Shown here: positions 12,551-23,619 of the stretch, one piece after another
Layout: each line of letters begins with the position of its first letter
Position numbering within the stretch: the stretch's first letter is position 1
Assembly: GCA_963969495.1 (NCBI GenBank)
Contig: OZ018330.1
Span: 50,647,973-50,711,972, forward strand
Reading direction: 5' to 3'
Source: Ceratothoa steindachneri
Lineage: Eukaryota > Arthropoda > Malacostraca > Isopoda > Cymothoidae
Length of the DNA stretch: 64,000 nucleotides
The notes under the pieces: model-generated
The model's input: only the letters and a program-made list of their open reading frames with translations
Database searches by the model: none
Told to the model about the DNA's origin: nothing
Program-made: the position numbers and the translations under genes

Positions 12551-15500
12551 AAAACATCTTCAAAATTGCCTGCATTGGTCTTTTGTTGTTTGTTTTTAAT
12601 TAAAAGTTCCTCCGTGTACCTTCCCAATTCCCCTTTGGTTATTTACGGCAGTTTCCTTCTTTTTTTTATTGTCCTACGCCATAGCTAAGTGAAAACTCCG
12701 GTCCACACTTTGAGCCATGTTAAGCGACATTGTGTGTTAGTTGCAGGATGGAATAACGCTTCAGGTCTTTTCCGTGTCTACCACGTGCTCTATAGCGATT
12801 CTTGGTTCAGACCCCTCCATTTAGATATGTGTTAGTTATGTGTATCAATCGGACGAGGCGATTTGGTGTCCTAATAACATTAGGCGCCCCGCTCCCCCCC
12901 CTCCCCCCCGCCATTCGCCACTCGTTCCTTTTCTAGGTTGACAGCGGGGGGGGGGGGGGGCTCGTAGGATTTCTGCAGCTTTTATCCCAACCAGTTCATA
13001 AATTGCCCGACTGGAATGAGCTGGGTTGGGGCTGACTCGCGCGTCTCTATACCTACTGTGCCTTTAGCCCCCCCCCCCCCGTCATGCTAAGAGGAACCGG
13101 TTTCCAGTGATAGGGTCAGTCGCCTTCGTCCTTCTCTTCATTTCTTTTGCTCCTCACCCATGTCCTTCCCTTTTGTTTTCGCATATTTTACAACTGTCCT
13201 CTCTTTCGTTTAAGTTCTTGCCCCTCGAAGGCACTCAGGCGCGAGCTTCCCCCGTCTCATGAGTGCTGGATTGAGCGAGCAGTGGACAGAGCGGTCGAGG
13301 GGACATTCTTGATAGGGTTTGGAGCGATGCAAAGGAAGGAATATGACCCAGGTCTATTGAGTCTTGAGGGCAAAATAATGAGATTTTTATTAAAACCACA
13401 ACACACGGGGGAAATAGCATTGTTTAACCACTTCCACCCGAGTCATTGAGTACCATGCCCCCCGCGCATTGCTGATATTTTTCTTTGCAATTTCGATATT
13501 TATTTTAATTTGTTGCTTCTTATTGACCTGGCCTGGAGCACTCTGCTACTACTTAGCCATTACAATTATGTTAAATATTCGATAGCATCTCACTTCGAGT
13601 TTAAATACCTGGATGAACGGCACTGCCTCTCGGTCCCAGTACCCGCCTTTGTTCACCCTCCATGCTGCTATACATCTTTCACTATATTCGCTTCGTCTAT
13701 CTTCTACTTTTTCTACATTTATTCCCTTGCTAACTTTCTACATTATAAGGCCTCGTTGCTATTGCGTTTTATATTCGAGTGAAAAAAAAATCGGGACCTA
13801 ATAACCGAGGATATTCTGAAAGAATGACCTGACTGAGCCCACAAATTCGATGGGTTCACGTTTAGAAAAAGTAACGAGCAGATCATCGTGTGTGAGACCT
13901 ATCAATCGTGCGCGATAGGGACGACTAAGAGTAAGAGCAGCCATTCTCAAGCGTTATTGACGGAGGATGGCTCCTTTAAGACATCTTCTCGCGGTCCATG
14001 ACCCTCCTTCCACCCAGGAACAGATGGACATAAAATGATTTATTGAATACAAAAAAAAAAAAACACCATTACTTAGATTTCGCATGTTCCGCCAGTCTCG
14101 GTGCCCCTTTCCTTTAACGGCAAGTTCCCGACGACCGCTAATTGTATTTTGTGCCCGCTCTAGCTGGGATCGATCCATGTGCCCAGGCCTTTGGTCCACT
14201 CGGCTCGCTAGAGCTCCAATGTTGTTGGGAAAACTATAAAGAGGAAAGTTGTATATGCACTCTGTGCCCCCTAAATCTTTTGCGGCTTCTAAAGGAAGAG
14301 GGGCTATTTGACCCCCTTTTTGAATGGTTTGGTTAAAGGACCTGTAACCCATGTAACACCACTTCTCCATTCCGAAGGAAACAAAAGAAACCATTACGAA
14401 TAGTAAGCATATATTCCGATGGTAATTCTGAAAGAAAGGGAAAATTAGGAGCTATATTAACTGTTTGCCGAATTTCCTGGCCCCTGAAGAAGGTTCGAAC
14501 CGAATTTCTTGTCATAATACCGTGGCGAATGGTTGCACGTACACGGACATGAGCACTCAGGGTAGAGGAGTGGAGGGTACTCTGAAATCAGGTGTAAAAC
14601 TCAAGATTCTTGGGAAAGGAATTCGGATGCTGAAATTGGCTTCCGTTTGATGGCGTGAGAGGCTCTTGAGGCGCTTTGGAAGAGCGCCTCATCGCCTGTG
14701 GAAACCAATCGGCAAGTGCTCGTTAAGCAGCGAAAGCCCTCTTTGCTTAAGGCTGTCGGCATTTTAATGTCGCCCTGTCATCGCATGAGGTGGGAGTTTT
14801 ATGTGGGGTGGGCGCTTGCTTTGTTTTCATTGGCGACGACGTTTCCTTTCCCCTTCTTTCGATTCTGGAATCGGGTCCCGCTCATGAATTTTTTTGCATG
14901 GTCTGAACGGGATATAACAGCGGTTTCCATTATCATCTTGAGTAGTCATTACCTGTCTTCCAATGGGGACCCCCTCCCCCTCTTCTGTTTTCTCTCCCCA
15001 ACAACGTGTCGTGTGCCGGTCGTTGTAACGGGGCCAGCCACAAACGTCTGGAAGGGGGTGCTTAAACGGGGTCGCGGACAATATTGATTTGGCTTTGCTG
15101 GCGTCTCGTGTACACGGTGCGCTCCCACTCAGTTTAGTGTACACTCATTCTGCTAGGTCTCAACAATTTCGGACAGAATGCGGATGCTGCGCACGTAGGG
15201 GTGCCGTAAAGAAACGAACATCCTCGTTGCGAGGGGACGTAAAACTGTCCTGGCTAGGCTGTGGTCAACTCCCCCTCACCCCAAACCTTTTGTAACCCAA
15301 GGGTTTCGCAGTGCAGATGTGTAGCGCGTGTTTCCTCCCTATTGCAATGTATATACACGTGTGTTTGATCCGAAGGGCATTTCCAGCTGCGTCCTCCGTG
15401 GTCCTCCTCTCTTACCCATCGTTGGCACACACTTCGTCCCCCCTTCCCTAAAGAAGCTGGTGTTGTAGATTTAGCTCCTTCACTTATTCAGTTCTAGAAA

Positions 15501-16989
15501 GTTGGTAGCGCTCCTCCATAGGAAAGAGAGTGTGGGGGGGGGTCCTGATCTAAGAAGCCTCCATCACCCCTCCTCCATTCAACCTTATAACACAAAGGAG
15601 GTCGTTGTATGTAAGACTTGACTTTCTTGCCACCACTCATACATGGGCATGTTTTGGGCATCCACTGCCCTCTGTTTAGGAGTTACGGATCAGAGGTAGA
15701 ATTAAGGGCCTCCACTAGTCAATTTATGCCATGTACCTTCCGCACATTTTTCGATTCCAGTTTCGTTTGTTTCCAGCAGAATCTCTTTCCAAAGACGGAA
15801 CCTTATTACGAGAAGTTGATGCAGGGGGCAGGGCGGGGGGCTTCTTTTGAAGGATTATACGCCCTCTTTTGCGCGAAAAGTGTGTTTAAGATTTGTTTCA
15901 CGTTCTACCATTATCACTTTGTAAGAGATTCCTTCCCATCAACTTTCAACTCTCTCTCCTTTTTACTTTGGCTATTAGTTATGCTGTTATATCCCTATCC
16001 CCATCTGTATGTTTGACACTTATGAGGCCTTAATAAATCAATAATATAATTGAATAGTTGAAGGCTTCTTCCCTCTCTAGTCCCGTCGCCTTGTGTATAT
16101 ATCAAGCAATTTCGGTTCAACAATTTATGCATTGATCGTAAAATGAGGGTAGACTCGTAAATAACATTTTTAACAGTCATTAAATGTAATTTACTTGTAC
16201 ATGAAACGCATGTATGTACATACACTCTGGCAATGTGTGTCTATTAGGGATCTTGTTGCATCTAGTCCTGGTATGCTAAAAGAATGTCTGGACTGTATTC
16301 ATTCATTCAGTATTCCTCTTTTTATTAAGCACACTTTGGGCTTCCCGTCTACTAATCAATGGCTTCTGTTAGAGGTGTTATGCTAATTTACAAAAGTAGG
16401 CACAAATACCCTCCTGTCATCGCACTCTAAACATTACATTAACTCATATGGAATTGATGCAAAAATGAAGAACTTGCATCTTCTACTCACATGTTTCTGT
16501 ATTTGTTATTCACTCTTTCAACACTTAGCGTGTGGAAATTGAGAGTACTAAAACTTTCCAATGTATAGGCATTTTACCCTTTGGAATAGCATAGGTCAAC
16601 ATTCGGCATGTTTTAAAAATCTAGTTAAATTATTTTTAGAAACTAAAGACTGGAACTGTAGTCGAGCGTGGCCCCTTAATTTTGCTTAATCCCTCCCCGC
16701 ATAGCTGTCGGTTCTCATTCGCAGCTAGTTTACACTTGCATCTTTTTTGTAGGATTGATGTAAGGAAAGCAAGCGGGACCAAGGTTTGGAGAAATGACCT
16801 TCCAGCTATTCCAACTGAACAAATGGACTCGTTTGTGTCGCGTCTTTTTACCCTTTTATAACCTCTTGTCGTTGGTCTTAGTTACTCCGAAGAATGTGGA
16901 CTCGTTGAGCAGCGTTAGCATCGCATGGCATATTTGGGTGGGGTGGGGGTACTGCTCATTTTCGGTATTTACCTAGTTCAGCAAAATAA
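12551..16989. other. anonymous intergenic DNA
   Basis: No gene supported over 4.4 kb. Visible items: a G15 run at 12,946-12,960, a C13 run at 13,068-13,080, an 8-bp perfect hairpin (gaggcgct/agcgcctc, 14,668-14,690) and part of a dispersed repeat at 13,600-13,790. Frames of 100-146 aa at 13,147, 13,954, 14,698 and 15,618 overlap antisense frames and show no domain. Confidence 0.55.
13600..13790 (+). repeat. dispersed repeat, copy 1 (partner 55,080-55,265)
   Basis: The end of this segment, cctcgttgctattgcgtttt then cgagtgaaaaa, matches 55,228-55,265 (cctcgttgctattccgtttt then cgagagaaaaa). Weaker similarity (tgctaactttct vs agcaaactttct) extends about 100 bp upstream in both. Family unknown. 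Confidence 0.45.
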
Positions 16990-17040
16990 GGTACTAACAA
17001 AAAAACACCTATTTGCTACCAATCATGCTTCAAAGTTGAT

Positions 17041-17829
17041 CATACACCTTCCATTGCTGGCACTTCACACGCAGCGATTTGCCTTCCTGGCCGCCGTGCT
17101 TACGGGACTCATTCCCGTCAGTGTCTTCTGTTCGAGGAGGGCCCCCGCGTCTCCTCCGAGCTAGGCCTGGAGGGCATATTCCTTCAATGGAATTGCCGTG
17201 GACTCCGGGCTAACTGGGAGGAGCTGTGGAGGCTCGTCTCGACCCGTTCCCTGTTAGCTATCTTCTTTCAGGAGACCATGCTAGGCACGTGCCCCCTGCC
17301 CGCCCTCCAGGTGTATACGGGTCTTGCGACCCCACCCCCGCGGAATTGCCGGGCTGGGGGATGCGCGGTTTACACCCGGCATGATGTCTCCGTTCTTCCT
17401 TTCTCTTTAGATACCTCCTTTCAGGCAGTGGCTGTGCAGCTGCACCTGGATAGGAGGTATACTATCATTTCTGCGTACATTCCACCGACAGCTGACTTCG
17501 ACGCAGGGGACTTCCGCCGCGTCGTGGCACGGTTGCCGAGGCCCTTTCTCTTGCTTGGAGATCTGAACGGCAGGCATCCTCTCTGGGGAGATTACTCAAT
17601 AAATCCCAGGGGACAAGTCCTTGCCGATCTGATCGAAGAGCTTGAGATGGATGTCCTAAACGTGGATGAGTTTACGCATCACTTCCGAGAACCGCTTCAT
17701 TTTCTTGCCTTGACCTATCTTTGTGCTCTTCGGATGCACAGCCTGATTTTGATTGTGGGGTGGTCGATGACCTCCATGGTAGTGATCACGTTCCCATTCA
17801 ATATCATTTTTAGGGCAACTGCCGCCTGA
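17041..17829 (+). pseudogene. family A endonuclease domain (EEP/APE-like)
   Basis: Nicks target DNA to prime reverse transcription. The frame is open without a Met from about 16,990 to 17,829. It shows the N-terminal block LQWNCRGLRANWEEL (17,189-17,233), the catalytic Glu block FFQETM (17,263-17,280), YTIISAYIPPT (17,458-17,490) and LLGDLNGRHPLWGD (17,551-17,592), which holds the Asp/Asn pair. The last catalytic block, GSDHVPIQYHF, is present but in another frame at about 17,784-17,815, so a frameshift near 17,720 breaks the domain before its SDH motif. The ATG at 17,278 is internal to the domain and not a real start. Confidence 0.85.
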
Positions 17830-17881
17830 GAGCCCACCTCGGTGGTGCTTGGCGCGGGCGCGGTGGCCTGCATTTTAGGAA

Positions 17882-18230
17882 ATGACTGAATTTTCTATCT
17901 CAGTCGAGGAGTTTAGGTCGGTAGATGAGGTCGTTGAATTCTTCCCCGGCAACCTTATCGCCGCGGACCTGACTACTATTCCTAGAGCGTTTGGCCGTTT
18001 TGCACGCCGACCACTCCCATGGTGGTCGGTTGAGTGTGAGACGGCCTACATGAGCTATAAGCGCCGCCCGAACGATTTCACTGTCGCTGAATTTCGTCTG
18101 GCTAGGGCTAGGTTCCGGTATATTTCGAAGCACGCCCGCCGCTCTTCTTGGCGGGCATACGTATCTTCACTTAAAGGGAAGACCCGTTTAGCAGAGGTGT
18201 GGAAGCGAGTCAAAAGAATTCGAGGCAAGT
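17882..18230 (+). pseudogene. family A endonuclease-RT connector
   Basis: The frame resumes after the endonuclease frameshift with EFRSVDEVVEFF, then LPWWSVECETAYMSYKRR and WRAYVSSLKGKTRLAEVWKR. A WW.xEC....Y..YKRR stretch followed by W..Y...L is typical of the spacer between endonuclease and RT in I/R1-like elements. The frame shifts again near 18,200-18,230 into the RT frame; the overlapping start at 18,199 is an out-of-frame readthrough. Confidence 0.75.
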
Positions 18231-19740
18231 TCTCGCAGGACCCTCCTCCCATCTCCAGGAGAATGGGACCGCAATCTCGGACCCCGCGTCCTTGGCGGAA
18301 TCCTTCGCGACCGCTTTTTCCGCATTCTCTTGCCGGGACGCTGCTCCGCCAGCATTCAATGCACGTCGTCAGGTCGCGGAAGGCCGCCGGCTGGACTTTA
18401 CTTCCAGAGGCGGAGAACCCCTCAACGACAGGTTTACTGTGAGTGAGTTGCGCTCCGCTCTTGCTTCGTGCGCGGACACCGCCCATGGTCCGGACGATGT
18501 CCCTTACGCCATGCTTCGACACCTTGGTGAGCGAGGCATGGCCTTTCTGTTAGATTTGTTCAACAGGATCTGGGTGGAAGGTCTTATCCCAGATTCCTGG
18601 CGAATCGCTACTGTGCTCGCCTTTCGCAAACCTGGGAGAGATCACTCTACTCCGACCGGTTTCCGCCCAATCTCTCTAACCTCTTGCGTGTGCAAGTTGA
18701 TGGAGAAATTGGTAAATGTTATACTAGCCTTTTTCCTGGACAGCGGAGGCCATCTGTCTTGTGCACAGTGCGGCTTCCGCAAGTTCCAATCCACGTCGGA
18801 TGCTCTGCTCCGACTGGAAAATGCCGTCTGCGAGGCCTTCCTTCGTAGACAGCACTACGCCACGGTGTTTTTCGATCTGGAGAAGGCCTATGATACCGCA
18901 TGGCGATACGGTGTCATGGAAACTCTGCACAGGATGGGGGCGAGGGGACGCCTCCCAATGTTTATATCTGAATTTTTGCGAGATCGTCGATTCCGCGTAC
19001 GGGTGAGGGGAGCCCTCTCCGGCCCAAAGGAGCAGGAAGAGGGTGTCCCGCAGGGAATTGTCCTCAGTATCACACTCTTTGCCCTGAGCATCAACGGCAT
19101 CACCTCGGTGCTGCCGGAAGATGTTCTCGCTACGCTCTACGTATACCTTTCGATCTCTTTTGGCGCGGCCCAGATGCCAACTCTGGAGCGTCGACTCCAA
19201 CAGGCATTGAACCGCGTCTCTCGCTATGCCGAAGCGCACAGGTTTCGGTTTTCCTTGGCCAAGACTAAGGTGGTGCACTTCTGCCGCCATCCACGGCTTC
19301 ACCCCGACCCAGATTTGTTTCTTAATGGGGTGCGCCTGGATGTGGTTGAGTCGCACCGTTTCCTTGGTCTTGTATTTGACCGACGCCTCACCTGGGAAGC
19401 TCATATTCGCAGCCTTAGGGTCTCTTGTACCTGCGCCATGGATATTCTCCGTTCCATGACGTTCAGCGCTTGGGGTGCTGATAGGGCTACTGCCTTACTT
19501 TTTTACCGATCCTTTGTTCGTTCGAAGCTCGACTACGGATGCGAGTTTTATGCATCCACAGCCGAGCGTTTATTGCGGAAGGTGGATTCGATCCACCACA
19601 CCGGCCTTCGCCTTGCGACCGGTGCCTTCCGCCCTTTCCCCATTGAGAGCCCGTTGGTCGATGCTGGGGAGATGCCACTCGCTCTGCGCCTCGTGCAGTG
19701 CATCACTCGCCTGTACGCGCGAGCCCGGCGCCTCCCTTAG
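18199..19740 (+). pseudogene. family A reverse transcriptase domain, catalytic site lost
   Basis: The longest open frame in the window, 513 aa. The segment from HLQENGTAISD onward is the real RT region. Blocks in order: IPDSWRIATVLAFRKPGRD, FRPISLTSCVCKLMEKLV, QCGFRKFQSTSDALLRLE, VFFDLEKAYDTAW (first catalytic Asp kept), EEGVPQGIVLSITLFALSIN, then ATLYVYLSISFG where the family has YVDD (19,138-19,146). One Asp is deleted and the other is Tyr, so it cannot polymerise. Downstream thumb blocks FSLAKTKVVHF and FLGLVFDRRLTWEAHI are intact. The frame ends at 19,738 through a frameshift and not at the true end; RNase H continues in the +2 frame. Confidence 0.92.
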
Positions 19741-20428
19741 TCGCCAACAGCTCTCACTGCATCCGCAGCTGATCTCGACGGTGCCTATGCCGCCGAGAGA
19801 CGCCAGTCATACGTTAAGCCCTTTGGGTTTGGGGCCATTAACTAAACCCTCCAGGACGCCACCCTGGAGGGTACCACATTTGGCTATTTGTCGCCATGCC
19901 TCTGCTCCCAAAGCTTGTACGGCGCCGGGAGAATTGCGTTCCACCTTTTTAGAGCAAACCTCGTGTCACGCTGGAACCGTGCCAGTGTATACGGATGGCT
20001 CCAAGTCCCAAGAGGGGGTCGGCTCTCAAGCCGTATCCCCTCTGTTTGAAGTCAGCGGGGCTCTACCAGGCGCTGCGTCTGTCTTCACGGCCGAACTGGT
20101 GGCAATACACCACTCGGTACGGGAGATTACGCAACGTGCCCGGTTCGGAGACCGGATTGTGATCTATAGCGACTCACAAAGCGCCCTGAGTGCTCTCGGG
20201 GCATTGGAATCTCCGCATCCCCTGGTTCGCGATATCCGTGACGCCACGGTTTTGGCGAGCTAGGCGGATGTCGAGATTATCTTCTGCTGGGTTCCTGGAC
20301 ATGTAGGAATTGCGGGGAATGAGGGCGCCAAAGACTCCGCGAGGACTCTGGGCCCGGACCAGCGTTTCGCTCTTCCTCACACCAACTACATGGCAGGAAT
20401 ACGGGCAGCTCTTCGGACTGCTTAGCAA
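19741..20428 (+). pseudogene. family A RNase H domain
   Basis: Removes RNA from the RNA-DNA hybrid in I-group elements. Catalytic blocks visible: VPVYTDGSKSQEG (first Asp, about 19,981-20,020), FTAELVAIHHSV (Glu, about 20,086-20,120), IVIYSDSQSALSAL (second Asp, about 20,158-20,200) and FCWVPGHVGIAGNEGAKD (about 20,280-20,335). In the last block the position after GNE.A usually held by Asp reads Lys. An in-frame TAG at 20,261 splits the domain, and another stop lies near 20,422. It is read in the frame of 19,475-20,263 and its continuation. Confidence 0.88.
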
Positions 20429-20764
20429 AGAAGATGGGAGACGGTCGAAGGGAACTTAAAGTTGCGTGCCATTGCGCCGCGACTGTTCCCATGGACCTAT
20501 CCCCCAATGCGGCGACGGCTTCAGGTCGCTTTCTGTCGTCTCCGAATCGGGCACACTCGTGTGACGCATCGCTATCTGATGGAGCGCTTGCCAGCACCAT
20601 ATTGCGACGACTGCGTCGTCCCCCAGACTGTTAGCCACATTCTTGTCGAATGTCCCAGTCTGGGTGATCTTCGCGCACGATACCTGTCCCGGTACCGGGA
20701 TGGGCGGGGTCGCTACCGCCTGTCCCTTGTACTCGGGACGAGTTCGTTCACATTGACTTGTTGA
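20429..20764 (+). pseudogene. family A C-terminal zinc knuckle region
   Basis: After the stops, the frame carries RLQVAFCRLRIGHTRVTHRY, then LPAPYCDDCVVPQTVSHILV and ECPSLGDLRARYL, ending at 20,762. The spacing C-x2-C-x8-H-x3-C is a CCHC-type knuckle found at the very end of ORF2 in this RNase H-bearing group, and my memory of decapod elements matches it closely. Related fragments at 2.4 and 12.2 kb show this end is the most frequently retained part, as expected from 5' truncation. Confidence 0.85.
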
Positions 20765-21048
20765 CTTTTGGGGGGAGGCCGTGCTTCTCCCATTTATTTA
20801 AGAAGGTTCTTTTTTTCTATGTTTCTTATTGTTTTCTTTGTAGGTTTCACGCTCCTGCACCGGGGTGAGGGGGACCTCCCCCCGCTGCCAGAGATTGCTT
20901 CCTAATTGTTAAGTTTTTCACATTTTTACCATTGTTATGTTTTCATATTTTTATTTTAAAGTAGCCTAGTTCTAGGCTGTCGTGTTTCCGGCGACTTATC
21001 CCCAAGTGGGCAGTTGCCAGATGGGCTCTATAAAAAAAATCCATTTCT
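20765..21048 (+). mobile_element. family A 3' untranslated tail with hairpin
   Basis: Non-coding tail with a G/C-rich inverted stretch (gggtgagggggacctccccc, about 20,862-20,881) and the terminal blocks cggcgactta, gggcagttgccagatgggct and ctataaaaaaaa. The terminal blocks recur at 4,833-4,890 and, weakly, at 12,523-12,550. Confidence 0.75.
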
Positions 21049-21144
21049 GCTGCTTTTCAGTCTTCTTTATTTAGATCGGTTATTTTCATATTTACTAGAA
21101 TTTATTACTTGTTTATCTTTACTCTTATGATTTACTTTTAATAG

Positions 21145-21292
21145 TCCACTTCTGATCTATTTTTTTGTCCACTTCGGATCTTTTAGTTAATAGATTGTTT
21201 ATTTTATTTTACTAAAGTCCAATTCGGATTTTTTTAGACTTTTAAGTTATTTTTTTCTGTAGATTGTGTCCACTTCGGATCTTTTGTTTTTA
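21145..21292. repeat. short imperfect repeats of a gtccacttcggatctttt word
   Basis: Four copies in about 150 bp: near 21,145, 21,169, 21,208 and 21,269, with small changes (cttctgatct, cttcggatct, aattcggatt, cttcggatct). They lie in the 3' UTR of copy J2, where the sense-strand word is aaaagatccgaagtggac. Confidence 0.6.
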
Positions 21293-21446
21293 GCTTGTGT
21301 TTTATTTTTGTTTATTATATATTTTTTTTAATCTGCTAGGTTTATCCATAAATCGGGTCATTCTCCTGCAAGGCCAGCAGTTGACTACATTTTAAGGATC
21401 GTTTAGGTCAAGTTAGGTAGTTCTTCATTGGGTAGTCTGATAGGCT

Positions 21447-23480
21447 TTAGTACTTGAGCAGGGGTGACTTGGTAAATCTTCTGCACGTCTGTTTAGGGTG
21501 ACGTTGATAGGTTATATATCTACCATTTCGTGCAGGACTTCTGAAGGGATGTGCCCCCACAGGGTTACGTTGGTTATAAAACGAATTGCCTTGTTCTGTA
21601 CCACTTGTGCTTTCCTGAGGACGGACTTGCTCAGAGTATGGAGGGGGGGTGGCATGATACAGGAGGTTTGGCCTTATTAATAACATGTACAGTTTCTTCT
21701 TGTTCTTTATTGAGAGTCGTTTGAAGCGGTATAGGGCCCGTAATTTCCTTGTGGCCTCGGCAACCTTATCTTCGTAATGGGCGTTGTAACCACTTGAGAT
21801 CAATTTCAAGCCAAGTACCCGACCTCTCGAAGTCCAGCACTAACACGTCCGCTGTTTTCCAACGGCCCATAGGTATTATCTTAAATTTTTGAACATTAGT
21901 TTTAATCTTGTTCAATTTTTCAAAATTGTACAAGCTGTGTATGTCATCCGCCAGCTGGACGTATTGAGTGAGGTCTTGGTCAAGGTAAGGCAGGTCTCCG
22001 GTATATACCCAGGGTTGGCAAAACCCCCAAATTTTGAAAAAGTCCAATAAAACCCGGTTTTTATTGTTGTTTTTTCAAATCTCGGGTTTTTTCAAAAATC
22101 AAAAGCTACAAGCATTAGAATAACAGAAAAAGAATAGCTATCTCTATTTTTATATAATATTAATAATTAATTAGTTTAATAATTATATTATAGTAAGAAA
22201 AGATCACAGTAACAGATCACTGATCGAGAATTGTGGGTACCCATGATAGCCATAACCTGTAGAAGGAGAGATGAATTATGAGTCAGTATCAGGGCAATAA
22301 TCTTAATTTGATACACATTTGTTGAAATTATAAACATAAATATGAATTTTGAATAAAATAATGATAAGTAGCATTCATTTCTTGAAATAAAAGTGCAATT
22401 TTGAAAAAAAAAACAAACCCAGGTTTTTTTTTACATTTCATTTGAAAAAGCCCCCAAACCCCGGTAATAAAACCCGAGTTTTTTAGGGCTGGATTTTTTT
22501 ATTTGCCAACCCTGTATATACCGCGTATAGAGTAGGGCTGAGGCAACCCCCTTGTGGCAGTCGTGCCTCCAGGTTAAAAGGCTCCCCTTCGATGTCATTA
22601 ACTCTAACGACTGCCTCCCGATCTTCCAGGTAGTCACAGAGTATCTTCGTTAGGTTTTGCTCCATACCCAGTTCACTTATTTTCCTTTTCAGCCCCGGTA
22701 GCCACACTTTGTCGAATGCGGAAGACACGTCTCGAAGTACAACGTCAACATTGCCATTTCTGGCCTTTCCCTTAGCTATCTTTTCCGTGATCAGAGCCAG
22801 AGCCGATTCTGTGCCAAGTTTCCTCCGGAAGCCGTGTTGTTGGGTAATATATAGGTTGTCGAGTTCCAGAAAAGTCCCAAGTCTCTTGTTCAGAAGCTTT
22901 TCCAGAAGTTTGTCCATGAATTCTAGCAAAGAGATCGGTCTGTAACTGCTGATCTCTTTCTTCGGCTTGCCGGGCTTTTTTCAAGTGGTCCGGAAAGTAG
23001 CCAACGTTGAGGCAGACATTAAATACCTCGATAAGGGCCTGATTGAAGTTATTGGGGGCGTTAAGTAAATGTATTTTCGCGATGCCAGTTATCCCTGGCG
23101 CTTTTTGTTTAAAACTTCAGTCATATTTCGTATGAGAAGGATTTACCGTCTTCCCTTGCGAGTCGTGTTCTGTCAACGAAATGATGGGGTGTGAGGTCAG
23201 CCCCCAGTTCTCAAAGATTTGAGAGAACATGCTCCTCATGTCGTTCATCGAAGAATTCGTTCTCTTCACTAATGCGAAAGCGGTTTTGCCAATAATTTCT
23301 AAATTCGCGTTCGATGTCCTGGTCTTCCGTGTATTCCACGCCATTCGCTTGGATTTTTATACGATTCTTAGGTGGAGAGCCTCGCAGTTTATCCAGTTGG
23401 CTCCAGAATTTTTTAGGGTCACCTTCAGCGTCAATGTTAGCGATTAATTCATCCCACTGCGCTCTTGACTTTTCCATTAT
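21447..23480 (-). pseudogene. family J reverse transcriptase (J2)
   Basis: RT blocks on the minus strand. The spacer has WSQLDKLRGSPPKNRIK and DIEREFRNYWQNRFR (23,211-23,477). The RT core (22,483-22,929) has LLEKLLNKRL, QQHGFRRKLGTESALALI, VVLRDVSSAFDKVWLPGLK (first catalytic Asp) and LPQGGCLSPTLYAVYTG. Past the MITE, QYVQLADDIHSLYNF (about 21,930-21,975) carries the two active-site Asp as LADD, followed by NVQKFKIIPM. Then come KVAEATRKLRALYRFKRLS and MLLIRPNLLYHATPP (21,640-21,780). Frameshifts separate the core from the N-terminal spacer. The active-site residues themselves are intact. No RNase H follows. Confidence 0.88.
22010..22514. mobile_element. hAT-type MITE, 505 bp, with perfect 8-bp target duplication
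   Basis: The left end is cagggttggcaaaaccccc and the right end is ttgccaaccctg, giving a 13-bp perfect terminal inverted repeat (cagggttggcaaa). Inner parts of the two ends are also related (aaaacccgg/cgggttt blocks). Flanks are tatatacc at 22,002-22,009 and tatatacc at 22,515-22,522. CAGGG-type ends plus an 8-bp duplication define the hAT superfamily. There is no coding potential and the interior is AT-rich, so it must have moved with a transposase supplied in trans. It lies inside the RT of J2, just upstream of LADD, and removing it restores the reading frame. Confidence 0.95.
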
Positions 23481-23619
23481 GAGATGTCTGATGTTCCTTA
23501 GTTCTCTTATTTCTTGATGTCGACGCGCCGTGATCTATCTTATCCTGAATGTTGTGGTCCCATCTAGGAGCGGGCAGTATTTTGTGTTCCTTCCATGTGA
23601 CAGTCACCCGGTTAGCCTC

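Larger units (their letters stand above)
16990..21048 (+). mobile_element. family A: I-like non-LTR retrotransposon with RNase H, near-complete ORF2
   Basis: Domains in order on one strand: apurinic-type endonuclease (17,170-17,800), connector (17,880-18,230), reverse transcriptase (18,199-19,740), RNase H (19,975-20,370), terminal CCHC zinc knuckle (20,560-20,660) and a 3' tail with a hairpin and A7-8 end (20,765-21,048). This EN-RT-RNase H order is the layout of the I group. At least four frameshifts, two stops in the RNase H/tail part and a destroyed RT active site make it inactive. The 5' end is truncated: no ORF1 is recognisable before 17,000. Codon GC is much higher than the flanks. Its 3' end abuts copy J2. 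Confidence 0.9.

Noticed and set aside
14500..14515. ggttcgaacc word as a tRNA T-loop
   Set aside because: No acceptor, D or anticodon stem can be drawn around it.
18724..19404. 226-aa minus-strand frame opposite the family A RT
   Set aside because: It is the antisense shadow of the RT coding sequence and GC-biased.
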